DNA of 31,069 nucleotides from positions 14,783 through 45,851 of the forward strand of contig BCIJ01000049.1 of NCBI GenBank assembly GCA_001599935.1. The letters are read 5' to 3'. The notes under the pieces were generated by a model, which saw nothing but the letters and a program-made list of their open reading frames with translations, ran no database searches and was not told the DNA's origin. Both the position numbers and the translations under genes were made by a program. Positions 8,649 through 19,031 of the stretch are shown piece by piece; the first letter of the stretch is position 1, and each line of letters starts with the position of its first letter. The stretch comes from Holtermannia corniformis. Lineage: Eukaryota > Basidiomycota > Tremellomycetes > Holtermanniales.

Positions 8649-10519
8649 ATGGAGCGGAACGCTAGCGTAAGTGATTGTCTTGCGTTGTCGGTCCGTCGCT
8701 GACCGACCCGTAGCAATACCCTCGTACCCCATCGCGCGTCGACCCTAGTGAGTCGCTGTGAGCAAGTCGGACCCAGGCTGGAGCTGAGCCTCACAGACCA
8801 CCCTCCCTACCCGGCCTACCGTGGTTACCATGAGTACAGCTTTGCCCACGTTCGTGCATATTCCTAGACTGCAACGCATCCTAATCGCCTTCAGGCCACC
8901 ATGGGCGTTCGCCTCCCTACCATCCTCGGCAAGGCCATCGACGACGTGCACAAGACACTCAACCAAGAGTACGACGAGGACCGGATCAAGGACCTCGTTG
9001 CTTGCATCCTCCGCATGGAGGACTTGATGCACGACTTGCAAGGCAACAGCAAGCTGCGTCCGATTGTCGATGACGGCGCTGGTGACGTTGCGTTGTGGAA
9101 CAAGGCAAGTGCTTTGCTTGTGCGTCCACACCGTCGCTGACGACCTGCAGGAGATCGCCAAGTACTTCCTCGGCAAGGACTTTATGAACGCCCCATGGCT
9201 GTTTGCCGAGGCGTACAAGTACCGTCGTCTTAGGGAGTGCTTCTCGCTCAGCAAGTACTGGGTTGACTACGGTGAGTGGTCTCTGTGCAATGTCAGAAGT
9301 CGACTCGACTGACATTGTCTAGACGTCTTCTTCCGTCAGAAGTGCGACACCTTTTCGCGCTCTTCACAGGCCGTATTTGAGCTCTCGCTGCGTTTCTCCA
9401 AGCCTTTCCAGTACGAGGACAAGATGGACGAGTCGATGAAGCTCGAGCGTCGCAAGTTGACCTTCCTTGAGCTCACCCAAGGTCTGTCGCCTGTAGATGT
9501 ACCGCTGCTGTTGCTGACCCTGGCAGTGTGTCTCTGGGGTAATTCGACCGATCTGTCGCTTCTTATCGACGTGAGTCATGACCCTTCGTTGAAACCATGC
9601 TGACGCCGCGCAGATGTCCGAGGAGGACATCAAGAAGTTGCAATCGACCGGTGGCGACGCACTCGCTGCGACCGAGAAGAACATTCTCGGCAACAACCTC
9701 AACCAGCTCTGGGATCTCGCTTCCAACCTCAAGGGCGGCCGCATGGACTTTGTGCTCGACAATGCCGGCTTCGAACTCTACTGTGATCTCGTTTACGCCG
9801 ACTGGCTCATCCAGTCTGGCATCTGCGACAAGATCATCTTCCACGGCAAGAAGCTGCCTTGGTTCGTCAGTGATGTGACCAAAAAGGACTGGGACTGGCT
9901 TCTCAACTCTTGTGTCTACGGCAACCTCTTCCCCGAGGCAACCGAGGACGACATGAACTCGCTCCGGACCATGGGTCGTCGCTGGAAGCAGTACGAAGCC
10001 GAGGGCAAGTGGAAGTACCAGGTGGGTCGATCGTGGTATCCGCAATGATTGCTCACCCCGATACTCAGCAACACCCCTTTTGGTGCTCCGGCTACACCTT
10101 CGTATGTCACGGCAGTGATCAGCCACGCATCATGCTGACGTCGGCAGTGGGACCTCCCGTCCGAGGCTCCCGATCTCTTCAACGAGCTCGGCGAGTCCGA
10201 CCTCGTCTTCTTCAAGGGCGACCTCAACTTCCGCAAGCTGTCGTTCGACTGCCACTTGCCACACACGACGCCGTTTCCAAACGCCATCGGTCCCATGGCG
10301 TCTGACCCCGGCGCACCGGCCATCTGCTCGCTTCGCACCATCAAGAGTGACGTTGTCGCGGGCATCCCAGAGGGCGTCGGCGAGCGTCTCGACGAAGAGG
10401 AGCCAGGATGGAAGATTTCAGGCAAATATGTGAGTTTCTCACTCAACCTGCATGGTTTCATACTGATAGGACAGGCCGTCGTCTTGCTCTCGCCTGGTCA
10501 ACCCAAGACCAAGGCTTAG
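8649..10519 (+). CDS. DUF89/ARMT1-family damage-control phosphatase (YMR027W-like)
   Basis: Metal-dependent phosphatase family that hydrolyses damaged or overflow sugar phosphates in the cytosol. Eleven exons (8649-8666, 8714-8747, 8797-8849, 8895-9104, 9151-9271, 9323-9481, 9527-9570, 9614-10021, 10069-10101, 10148-10429, 10475-10519) total 1407 nt, or 468 residues, close to the yeast homologue. Diagnostic segments are HATMGVRLPTILGKAIDDVH, NAPWLFAEAYKYRRL, CLWGNSTDLSLL, the metal-site motif MDFVLDNAGFELYCDLVYAD, LPWFVSDV, and the subfamily motif ESDLVFFKGDLNFRKL, then CSLRTIKSDVVAGIPEGV. The MERNAS start is the first in-frame ATG giving a continuous model and is less certain than the body. 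The intron 9105-9150 uses a GC donor (GCAAGT). The stop lies 39 bp from that of the convergent transporter. Confidence 0.93.
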
Positions 10520-10558
10520 GCGTGGATAGTTCGTTTTACTGTAGCTAGAGACTCGCTG

Positions 10559-12975
10559 TCATGCCACTTTTTCTACATCGTTGTCCGTCTCGGTCTGCGT
10601 GACCGGTGCAGGCAGCCTTGCTGCCTTTGGGGAACCTCGATCCATCGAGTATGCTCTTGTTGGCAGCGAGACCTGGTCACATCAGCAAGTAGGCCTAGCG
10701 GACGTGAGCAACCCACAAAGAGCGCGGCTAGCAGCAAACCGCAGTAGATGATCCAGATGACCTATCTGCGTCAGACTGAGGGCCGGGTGGGTGTCTATGA
10801 GTACATACCCCAGCGCTCTCCGAGAAAGCAGCGATCACTCGCTCGCGCGTGGCAGCATCGGCCAGGTTGTGAATGGCATGATAGTCTTCGACCGTAACCG
10901 GCAGGTTGAAGTCGACTCCGTAGCCCGGGATGACCGACAGACGTTTGCGCAGCTCTGAATTCAGTGCGGCGCCAAAGACGGAGATGCCTGCCGGCCGTCA
11001 GCTCCGCGCGGCCAGCTCATCGCACGTACCGATCGTCCCGCCGAGAGATCTTGATAGCAGGTAAGCGCTGGTAGCAGCCGCCATGTCCTTGAGAGGCATG
11101 GCAGCCTGTATGATGACACAGGGTGATTGAAGTGACAAACCGACGCCCGTGGCCGCGACGATGAGAATCCCCTCTTGGACGGCGATAGAGTAGTCGACAG
11201 AGAGGTAGCGATACCATAGTCCGAAGCCGAGCGCAGACAAGGCATATCCAAGCCACGCAACTGGCCTGACGATTCGAAATCGCGCGATTACCAGTCCGGC
11301 GACGACTAGACGGAGGCAAGTGAGCTTGTGACCTAGGTTTCGCGACCGACTACGGCTTACTTGTACCGAGCGCCACAATCAGCGAGTAAGGTAGCAGCTG
11401 TAGACCAGAGTGAAGGGCGTCCACGCCGCGCACCCCTTGCAGGAAAACGGGGACGTAGTAGTTTGAGCTGATGAACGACACTGCGTGCAGAACCGAGCTC
11501 AATAGGAAAAGCACCGTCGTCCTCGTTCTCAATGTGCGCTGTAGACATCAGCGTGCCGATCAATCGCGCATCTAGAAACGTACTGCCGGGATGATAGCGT
11601 GACGCTTGGTCGTCAAAAAGTGAGCGCAAGACGCCGCAAACAGTGCTGCGCCAACAGCAATCAGAGCAATGGCTGTCTTGTTGCCGAATCCGTGGTCTGA
11701 TGCCGTCGCGAAACCAACGACAAGTAGTGACGCGGCTGACATGAGGAGCACGAGGCCTATAAAGTCAAAGGTTGACTTGAGCTGCGCGAACGTGTTGCTT
11801 TTTGCAGGGTGCAGCTTGAGAGTAAAAAGGAGGAAGAAGAATGCGGCACCGCATGTGGGAAGGTTGATGTCTATGGTGATCAGCGGTGGTATGGCCAGGT
11901 GAACGTCAGACGTACAGAAGCACCATCGCCTGTGCAGTCCGGGGGATCAGCGCTTACGCTCGCGACTTGGAGTACTTACCAAGTGGCTTTATCAGTCAGC
12001 AAACCACCTAGAAGTGGACCCAGGACAGCCGCAACGCCCCAGGTTGCGCCGAGTGCGCCAGTGTAATAGCCTCGCTGACTCATGGGGATGATATCACCTA
12101 ATCGTGTCAACACAAGCGACGGCCTCAAGTGATCAACGTACCAACGACGATATTCCTGCAACAGTTATGAGTACTACGCCCGATTTGATGATTTCAGACG
12201 TACGTGAGACTGATGATTGCGCCGCCACCGATGCCTTGCACCGCTCGACTGATGATGAGCCTACGAGCTGTATCAGCACCGTTGTCACTGACTAGGCGAC
12301 GCTACACACCAGTTGATTGTTTTTGCTGCCCCACACAGTGCACTGCCAAGAGTGAAGATGACGATGCCGCCGTACAACAGCGGTTTTCTCCCGATGATGT
12401 CGGTGAGCCGGCCCCCTGCGCGGTGAGCTAAAGCAGCTTGTAAGTGACAGGGTACGTACACAGGGGTACGCAAGCGGTCGAAGCAAGCATATAAGCTGTG
12501 TCTGCCTCAGTACTCGGCTCATAGCAGGAGGTAGTTGGACCCACACGTCCCGACCCAGCCATACTGCGACGGATCGGCGTGCAGATCCGATGCTATACTT
12601 GGTAGAGCAGTGGCTACAATCTGACTCGATTAGCACGAGGGCCCTAGTATAGACCTAGATAACATACTGTCTGATCGAGCGCTGCGAGGAAGAGCACCAG
12701 CGAGATGCTAAACGAGTCAGCCTATTGACTCTGTCCGACCAGATGCGCTTGACTCACGCGCTAAACACCAGTGGGATGTTATTGATCGGCGCCGCTTCCA
12801 CCTCATCGTCGCCCTCGGTCAATCCTCCTCCATGCTTGCCTTTCCCTCCGCGCCTGTCCAGTGCAGGGCCATCGGTAGCAGCCTCGAGGTCGGCCAAGGC
12901 TTTGACCGAGTCGGTGGCAGGATCATTACGATCTGACCCAGAGCTCTGTTCGGCGGTCAACATGGCTGCAGCCAT
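10559..12975 (-). CDS. MFS multidrug transporter, DHA2 (14-TM) type
   Basis: Plasma-membrane or vacuolar drug:proton antiporter family. At least 15 short exons are needed. The start MAAAMLTAEQSSGS leads a cytosolic tail, then TM1 ISLVLFLAALDQT, ALPSIASDLHADPSQYGWVG, and loop motif A WGRLTDIIGRKPLL. Next come LIISRAVQGIGGGAIIS, GDIIPMSQRGYYTGALGATW, VLGPLLGGLLTDKATWRWC and FYINLPTCGAAFF. Later helices include VGLVLLMSAASLLVVGFA-like segments, SFISSNYYVPVFLQGVR, QLLPYSLIVALGT, SPCVIIQAAMPLKDM and VIWIIYCGLLLAALF. The C-terminal tail ends VTQTETDNDVEKVA. The order WRW-FYINLP after GPLLGG is classic DHA2. Substrate cannot be predicted. It converges on the DUF89 gene and is divergent from the uracil phosphoribosyltransferase gene. 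Confidence 0.9.
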
Positions 12976-13667
12976 TGCACAATGTCTGCACAGCTCGATT
13001 TGGATCGTCGACTCGTTAAGAGGTCATGTGCAGGCCGAGATCACCGCCAAAGTGTCGGCCGGCGTTTGTCGTCCTCTGCAGCCGCAGCGTCGATTCGGGC
13101 TCGCTCTGCGATCGTGCAGGAAATCACGGTGTTTTGAGAGTCCAGCAGTCCCCACACGCCTGCCAAAGTCGCTGAGCCTCGCGAGCTCGTCAGTTTTGAG
13201 TTAGTCAGCTCTGGTGGATCGAACGAGGTGGCATGCTGCACCGTCGGCCAACTCCGACGAACGAGCGGGGACCCCGTTCAGTAATCCTGCAGCAACTTCA
13301 CAGTGCTTGCTTGAACGAGGCATGCGAAGTGTGAGTTGTAGTTGCTCAATGGGGATCAGTACCGGCTATGGTATGTCAGACAGACTCTGACAGTACTGTC
13401 CGTGCGGTACACGGACTGCTAGCACGTGAAAGCTGCTTCTACTGCCGCATCGTTCAAAAGCGAGGTCTCTCCTTCACTCGGCGTTTCTGCACAGCTGGTC
13501 AGTCGTACAAGCCCTGAAGGAACTTAGAGTACGCTTGAGATGGTTGTTGCTGTCCGAGCGCGGTTGCAGCACGTCCGAGTGGATTCCCGTTGGACCACGT
13601 GGCGCATCTCGCATCCCTCCTATTCTCACTCGGTTCTGTTCCACCTCGACCGCTCTCAACCACCGCC
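12976..13667. promoter_or_regulatory. Divergent promoter region of the MFS and uracil phosphoribosyltransferase genes
   Basis: A 692-bp spacer between two start codons with no family-supported coding frame. It contains a strong dyad at 13398-13416 with CCG/CGG triplets. Just before the transferase start is a pyrimidine-rich stretch with CACCGCC immediately before the ATG, a plausible initiation context. Confidence 0.5.
13398..13416. promoter_or_regulatory. Perfect 7-bp dyad with CCG/CGG triplets
   Basis: GTCCGTG, a 5-nt spacer CGGTA, then CACGGAC. The arms are exact inverted complements. The unit contains CCG-N2-CGG and a further CGG, the triplets usually contacted by Zn2Cys6 proteins. It could equally be a short hairpin; the function is inference. 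Confidence 0.35.
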
Positions 13668-14970
13668 ATGGCCTCACCGATGCTAGCGACAACAAGCCTG
13701 CCGGCCTCGGGCAGCAACGTGCACCAGGCTCAGCTGCCCGACAACGCTCTGGTCCTTCCGGCCACGACCCAGCTCCAGGCTTTGCTGACCGTTATTCGCG
13801 ACGAGAAGACGCAAAGGTATGTGACTGTGCATTCGTACCCCGTGCTGATAGATGACAGAGGGGACTTTGTCTTTACTTCGGACCGTATCATCCGTCTTTT
13901 GGTGGAGGAAGGTATGTCACGCACCGAGGGTGCAATGGCGTCGAGCTCACTCTGCCCAGGCCTGAACCACCTACCGGTCAAGTCCAAGACGGTCACAACG
14001 CCTGTCGGTGTACAGGTGAGTGGACAGCTGATTTGGAGGACGACTGACATCGTCTAGTACGAAGGCGTCATGTTCCAAGGCCTCATTTGCGGCGTCTCAA
14101 TCATGCGAGGTGAGTAATCTCGTTTGCCTGAGTGAACGAGCTGACATGCAACCCGAAGCTGGCGAGGTGTGGACCTCATCGATTAGAGAGTATCATCTTA
14201 CACGCTTCAGGCAATGGAGGCCGGTCTACGAGACTGCTGCCGCTCAGGTATGTGCAATGACCGCCCTTTGTCACCCGCTAACACATGCAGTGCGCATCGG
14301 CAAAGTGAGCAGCTTTCAGCGCAGCAGGAGTATTGCTAAACATTGCTCGATCAGATCCTGATCCAGCGTGTGAGTACTGTACTTGCCGTAGCTGTAGCAG
14401 CTGATGCTATGAACAGGACGAGGAGACCTGCCAGCCAAAGCTGTTTGTGAGTCTCGAGACCAGCTGTCCCAATGGCATCTCATGACCGCAGTACGCCAAA
14501 CTCCCGGAAGACATCCACAACCGATTCGTGCTTCTTCTTGACCCCATGCTCGGTACGTAAGCGGGGTGATCTTTGCGCAGCTCTGACTATTGCTCCCACA
14601 GCAACCGGCGGCTCGGCCATCAAGGCAATCGAGGTTTTGCTCGGGCACGGCGTCAAAGAGGAAAAGATCCTCTTCCTCAACTTGGTCAGTCGCTCCACAC
14701 GCGGTTCGTGAGTAGGGCTAACCCCACCAGATCGCCTCGCCCGAAGGCATCAAGAACGTCTGCGAAAAGTTCCCGCAGATGCGCGTTGTGAGTCTGCACG
14801 CTGTGTGATCGAGAGCCGTGCTGATACTGGCAGATCACCGCGTGGGTCGACGAGGGCCTCGACAGCCACTCGTACATTGTCCCTGGTCTCGGAGACTTTG
14901 GAGACCGGTGCGTGGGAACCTTAGTTCCGAGTTGGAGTGGGAGCTGACGGAGCTCAGTTACTTCTTGTGA
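13668..14970 (+). CDS. FUR1: Uracil phosphoribosyltransferase, pyrimidine salvage
   Basis: Converts uracil and PRPP to UMP. Fourteen exons: 13668-13816, 13859-13911, 13960-14015, 14058-14109, 14159-14166, 14211-14247, 14291-14304, 14355-14369, 14417-14446, 14492-14552, 14602-14684, 14731-14787, 14834-14907 and 14958-14970. They sum to 702 nt, or 233 residues, a normal length. The frame follows Fur1 closely: [20 protein letters not shown], the split [36 protein letters not shown], the PRPP loop [18 protein letters not shown], and C-terminal [13 protein letters not shown]. Exons of 8, 14 and 15 nt are needed to complete conserved motifs, and the last coding exon is 13 nt. The start is supported by the GCC context. 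The gene converges on the Ybp2-like gene. Confidence 0.95.
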
Positions 14971-15086
14971 TTCCGCTGCTTGCTGGTTCTTGGCATGAGA
15001 TGAAACGCATGACGTCCGCAGCATCCAATCGTCTTTTCCCGAGGCTGGCGTGACCATTGGGCAAGCAGGTGTTGTCATCGTGTTCA

Positions 15087-17152
15087 TCATGTCGCAGAGT
15101 GAGACTGTACGAGGTCGTCTACACGGTCCAAAGCCGCACTCCACCTCGCCAGTACAAAAGCTGCGTCCGGCGCGCTGTCCTCTTGACCTGCCTCCGTCTG
15201 CAGAGCCGCCAGTCGCGTCCGCATCGGCGCCAACCACTCCATTTCGACGTCTGTCGACCGTACTCCCGACGAGTTGGCGCCGTCCAGCGAATACAGTAGC
15301 CAGTAGAGGCCGAGGCAGTCTGAGAACCAGCTTGGCCACATTGTGCCGACGAGGTCTCCGAGTGGCACAGTCAGTGGTGCGTCTGGTTCGGACGGGAGAG
15401 TAAAGCAGCACGGCTGGAGGTGGCGGATCAGGTCGGGGATCAGGATGCGCTGCGGGTTGATGAATGAGTGTCAGGATGGACTCGAGCCGCACGGGCATAC
15501 CTTGCCATCTGGGCTTGAGAGGTGGTCACGGAGCAGCGTGACGCCGGCGAGCCGGATTTCATCAAACGGGTTCTCGGGCTCGATCAACTGCAGGCGTACG
15601 ATCAGTCTGGGGTTCGCGGGATCGTAGCCTGACATACCTGCTTGAACAGCAGAATGGTCTCTGTCGCAGATTCTACAGCCGCGCAAGTCTTGCCGAGCAG
15701 TTTGAAAAGTGCCAGGCGCGCTTGCTTTGACGGGTGCATGGCCGTGAGCGGTACCAACGTCTATGCGCGAGTCTCAGCATTGCGGAACGCGCCGGGCAGC
15801 ATTCCCACCTCGAGGAGCATGGACGCCGTATCGATATCTAATCGGGCGCCAGCGTGCAACAGCGCCCAAGCCAAAGTCACGCCTGCATCGACCGCCGACC
15901 CACCCAGCGCAGCCGAGAGGACCGGGACAGAGTCTTGGAGCAGACTGGCGTCTGGTACTTTTGCATCTGACCGCGCGAGTTGCGTTGATAGAAGAATGAG
16001 GGCTGCGAGCGGTGCGTGTGGCGAGATGGAACTCGGGTGGATGAGGATGTCGATCAGAGTCGACACGTCGTGTCCTAGTGAGGTGGCAACAGACTACCTT
16101 GGGTCAGCGACGGCTACTTCCTGCGCGCTGAGCGCACCAGCACTGCTGTCTCTAGCGACACGAGACCTTCGTCGGGTCTGACTGGCGATTGATACTTTGG
16201 AAATGCCTTGCCGAACCAACGCTCGAGTAGGTCTGCACCTGTCCGCGGCCCGAGCAGCGTGACGCCGACGTGCAGCATGCTCGACAGCAACGACTGAGTC
16301 TGTCAGCCTCTCGCAACGCGACTGCGCAAGCTGACCTTTTGCTCCCCACCGGTATCCTCGCTCTGCTGTGACCAGTCCCACAGCGTCTGCAGCAGTGTCA
16401 CGAGGCTGAGCAGCATGGTTCTCGCCGTCTCTGTAGTCGTGTGATAGGTGAGCACGGGCAGTAATGGGTTGATCGAGTTTGCGAGGCGTAGAATAGTCGG
16501 CGTTGACCGCTTGAGAGCCAGTCGAGGGATGACTACTTTATCAGCGCGTGAACACGGTTGTTGCCTCGACACCTACCGATTGCATATGCCCGGCACACGA
16601 CTTCGAGCTCGTAGATGACCGCCTCGAGCTGCTCGCCCGGGGTCGGGTCCTCGTCCTCAAAGTCATCCTCGTCATCGCTGACTTGAAACGTCTCGGTCTT
16701 GTCCACGAGTCCCTCGAGCACCTCGCCGAGTGCGAGCACGGCCTCGCGCGGGCGGGCATAGGAGCACGCCAGGGAAACGAGGCTGCGGACGATGGGTGCC
16801 GTTTGCGAGGACGTTGCGATGGGCAAGAGGAGTGGAAGAAGCGTCAGTGAGGATTCGTGGAACAGCACGAGCTGGCGCATTGTCAGCCCTGTCGACCCGC
16901 TCGGTCCGTGCACACCTTTTGCTCCTCCGAGTCGTCGACGACTTCGAGCAGGCTCTTGAGTAGCTCGATCCGGGCGTGGTCGCTCTTGTTCGCATCGAGA
17001 TAGCTTGCCAGCAAGGCGATTGTCGGGCTCTCGTTTGCGACGGGCTCTGGGGATGTGCAGTGAGCATGCGGCCTGTGCTCTGTACACGTCGACTGACCCG
17101 TCAGCGACGTCGCCTGGAACGCGTCCGTCACGCTCTGGACCGTCTCGCCCAT
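15087..17152 (-). CDS. Ybp2/ALF4/glomulin-like helical-repeat protein
   Basis: Nine exons give a continuous model: 17098-17152, 16916-17046, 16577-16871, 16336-16532, 16138-16293, 15809-16093, 15638-15760, 15501-15587 and 15087-15449 (1692 nt, 563 residues). It is rich in amphipathic Leu helices and has a central acidic loop DDEDDFEDEDPTPGEQLEAV. Motifs resembling the YAP-binding/ALF4/glomulin family are SLACSYARPREAVLALGEVL and the near-C-terminal ENPFDEIRLAGVTLLRDHL. Family members act in Cullin-RING regulation (glomulin, ALF4) or oxidative stress (Ybp1/2). The assignment is from motif resemblance only, so a generic HEAT/ARM protein is possible. The intron 15761-15808 is 48 nt, a multiple of three, but carries an in-frame TAG, so retention would truncate the protein. 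The start is the first in-frame Met (MGETVQSVTDAF). Confidence 0.62.
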
Positions 17153-17564
17153 GCTCTGCACGACGGTGACCTGCGCCAAGCCCGAGTTGACAGTGGTTGA
17201 TCGTCGACGAGTGGGCTACACGTGAGGAATGTCAGTGCTGCTGCTGTCGATGCTGCTGCCGACGACGACGACGGTGCTGTTCGGGTTTACCGTTGTTGAC
17301 GAACTGATCCACTATCCGACTGACAACTGATCACTGATCACATACATACTGACCTGCATCCACCTTGCATCTCGAGCTCGCTCCCTGACGAACAACACAA
17401 TCTCCTGATCTCGTTGTCGTCATCCCCGTCGTCGCCGTCACGTTGTAGCGAGCAGGATCCGGTCAGCGCTCCGGACGATGAGGATTGCGAGCGGCAACGT
17501 TGTCAGGACGCTCTCTGCATCCTCTCGCACAGATCGGCTAGCGACATCACTGATCCGTCGTACA
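17153..17564. promoter_or_regulatory. Divergent promoter between the Ybp2-like and Mog-domain genes
   Basis: About 410 bp between two start codons. It contains CTG/GAC trinucleotide-rich sequence (about 17235-17275) and repeated TGATCA words near 17325-17340. No coding frame here resembles a known family. An upstream in-frame extension of the minus-strand gene by an extra exon (acceptor near 17215) cannot be excluded. Confidence 0.4.
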
Positions 17565-18895
17565 ATGTCGTCCGCATCACAGACCCCAGTCTATCAGCCG
17601 ACCGACCCAAAGACGGTCGCCAACCCGCTCGGCGACGGCCGATTCATCAAGACGGCTGGGTGCTTGATCATCGGGTGAGGGTGCTGTGCTGGCTGTGACA
17701 GTGGGGCTGAGCACAGTGATAGCGACGAGGTGCTGAACGGCAAGACCAAGGACACGAACAGCAAGTGGGCCAAGCGAGCTCGCAGGGGTCATGGTGCTGA
17801 TACTGTTGATCAGCTTCTTTGCTCAGTTTTGCTTCGACCTCGGGATCGAGCTGTGAGTTTGGACGTTTTGCTCGTGGGACTTGCGAATGACACCTCGCCA
17901 GAAAGCGGATCGAGGTGATTGCCGATGACCAAGAGGAGATGTGAGCCGAGGATGAGTGCCAGCACCTCGGCTGACGCCGCCACAGCGTCGAGGCCGCACG
18001 AAGGATGACGGATCGATACGACCTGGTCGTCACCTCGGGCGGGATCGGTCCTACACATGACGGTGAGCTGCACATGCATCTGTCCAACACGAGGTTCAAC
18101 GTCCACAGATATCACCTACTCGTCCCTCGCTGCAGCGTTCAAGCTCCCACTCAAGCACGACGACGAGACGCAAAAGCGAATGATGGGCCTCGCCACGGCT
18201 GCTCGCCGAGCCGAGTTGGAGCAATCGACGCCCGCACAACAAGAGGCTCGCGCGCGCATGGCCCTGTTCCCGACTGCCAGTGAGCCGGGCCAAGCGTCGA
18301 GCGAGGTCATCTTTGTCGATGGCAGCAAATGGGTGCCGGTCGTGCGGCTTGCTGGCAAGGTCGGTCGTCTGTAGACAGGGGCGTGCAACGCTGATGAGCC
18401 TCAGCTGTGCGTGTTCCCAGGCATCCCATCTCTGTTCCAGCAGTTGCTGCTCAGCCTGGTCCCGTACCTTGCTCTACCACCCGCGTCGTCCAAGCCATTC
18501 CGCCATCTCATCTACACAACGTCAGTCGCAGTCTGCGTCTTTGCGACTGTGAGCAGGTACTGACGCCGACGCTCAGCCGGCCCGAGTCGGTCATTGCGCC
18601 CTATCTGACTGAACTTCAAGCGCGCGTCAAACCCGAAGGGATCCGCGTTGGCTCGTGTGAGCTACTTGCACGACCTAGACGCCACGGCTGACTCTGCAGA
18701 CCCGTTCATCTACACTGGGGTTCATGTCTCGCTGATCGGACACGACGTCGAGCGCATCAAGGCGCTGGGTCAGGAGGTGAGCTGTCCGCCCGAGTGCGAC
18801 CCAACGCGGCTCATCGAGCACAGGTCGTCAAGGAGCTCGACGGCAAGGTCGTATCAGAAGGCGCGCTCGGGTCGGAAGTCAAGGCCAAGGTGTAG
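17565..18895 (+). CDS. MoaB/Mog-fold protein, FAD-synthase N-domain-like (YMR178W-type)
   Basis: About ten exons. The start MSSASQTPVYQPTDPKTVAN leads into TAGCLIIGDSDEVLNGKTKD, then TNSNFFAQFCFDLGIELKRI and EVIADDQEEI. These match the molybdopterin-binding (MoCF) fold in its eukaryotic FLAD1-N/YMR178W branch. The signature VVTSGGIGPTHDDITYSSLA is present. Later segments LKHDDETQKRMMGLATAA, CVFPGIPSLFQQLLLSL, RPESVIAPYLTEL and FIYTGVHVSLIGHD fit the same family, and the protein ends KVVSEGALGSEVKAKV. In FAD synthase this domain is a pyrophosphatase-like hydrolase; no PAPS-reductase/FAD synthase domain follows here. The exact reaction is unknown. It is tandem with the fusion gene, 136 bp apart. 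Confidence 0.88.
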
Positions 18896-18941
18896 GATGA
18901 TGATCATGATCGCTGGAACCAAACAGTTCTTTTAATGTGAT

Positions 18942-18947
18942 CCGCGG
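18942..18947. promoter_or_regulatory. CCGCGG everted CGG-triplet site upstream of the zinc-cluster gene
   Basis: CCGCGG lies about 85 bp before the ATG of the Zn2Cys6 fusion gene, in a 136-bp spacer. Zn2Cys6 proteins recognise CGG triplets as inverted, everted or direct pairs; CCG-N0-CGG is an everted pair. Autoregulation is only a suggestion, since a 6-bp match is common in GC-rich DNA. Confidence 0.25.
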
Positions 18948-19031
18948 AAAACGCCAGATTCTTCAACTTGGCTTGCTGTTGCTGTCCTCGTCTTGTTCTT
19001 GACCGCGTTGCTCAGCTTGCAACCATACAGC

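Noticed and set aside
14686..15498. A 270-codon minus-strand frame spanning the UPRT end and the Ybp2-like gene.
   Set aside because: It overlaps conserved UPRT exons and is out of frame with the consistent Ybp2-like exon chain.
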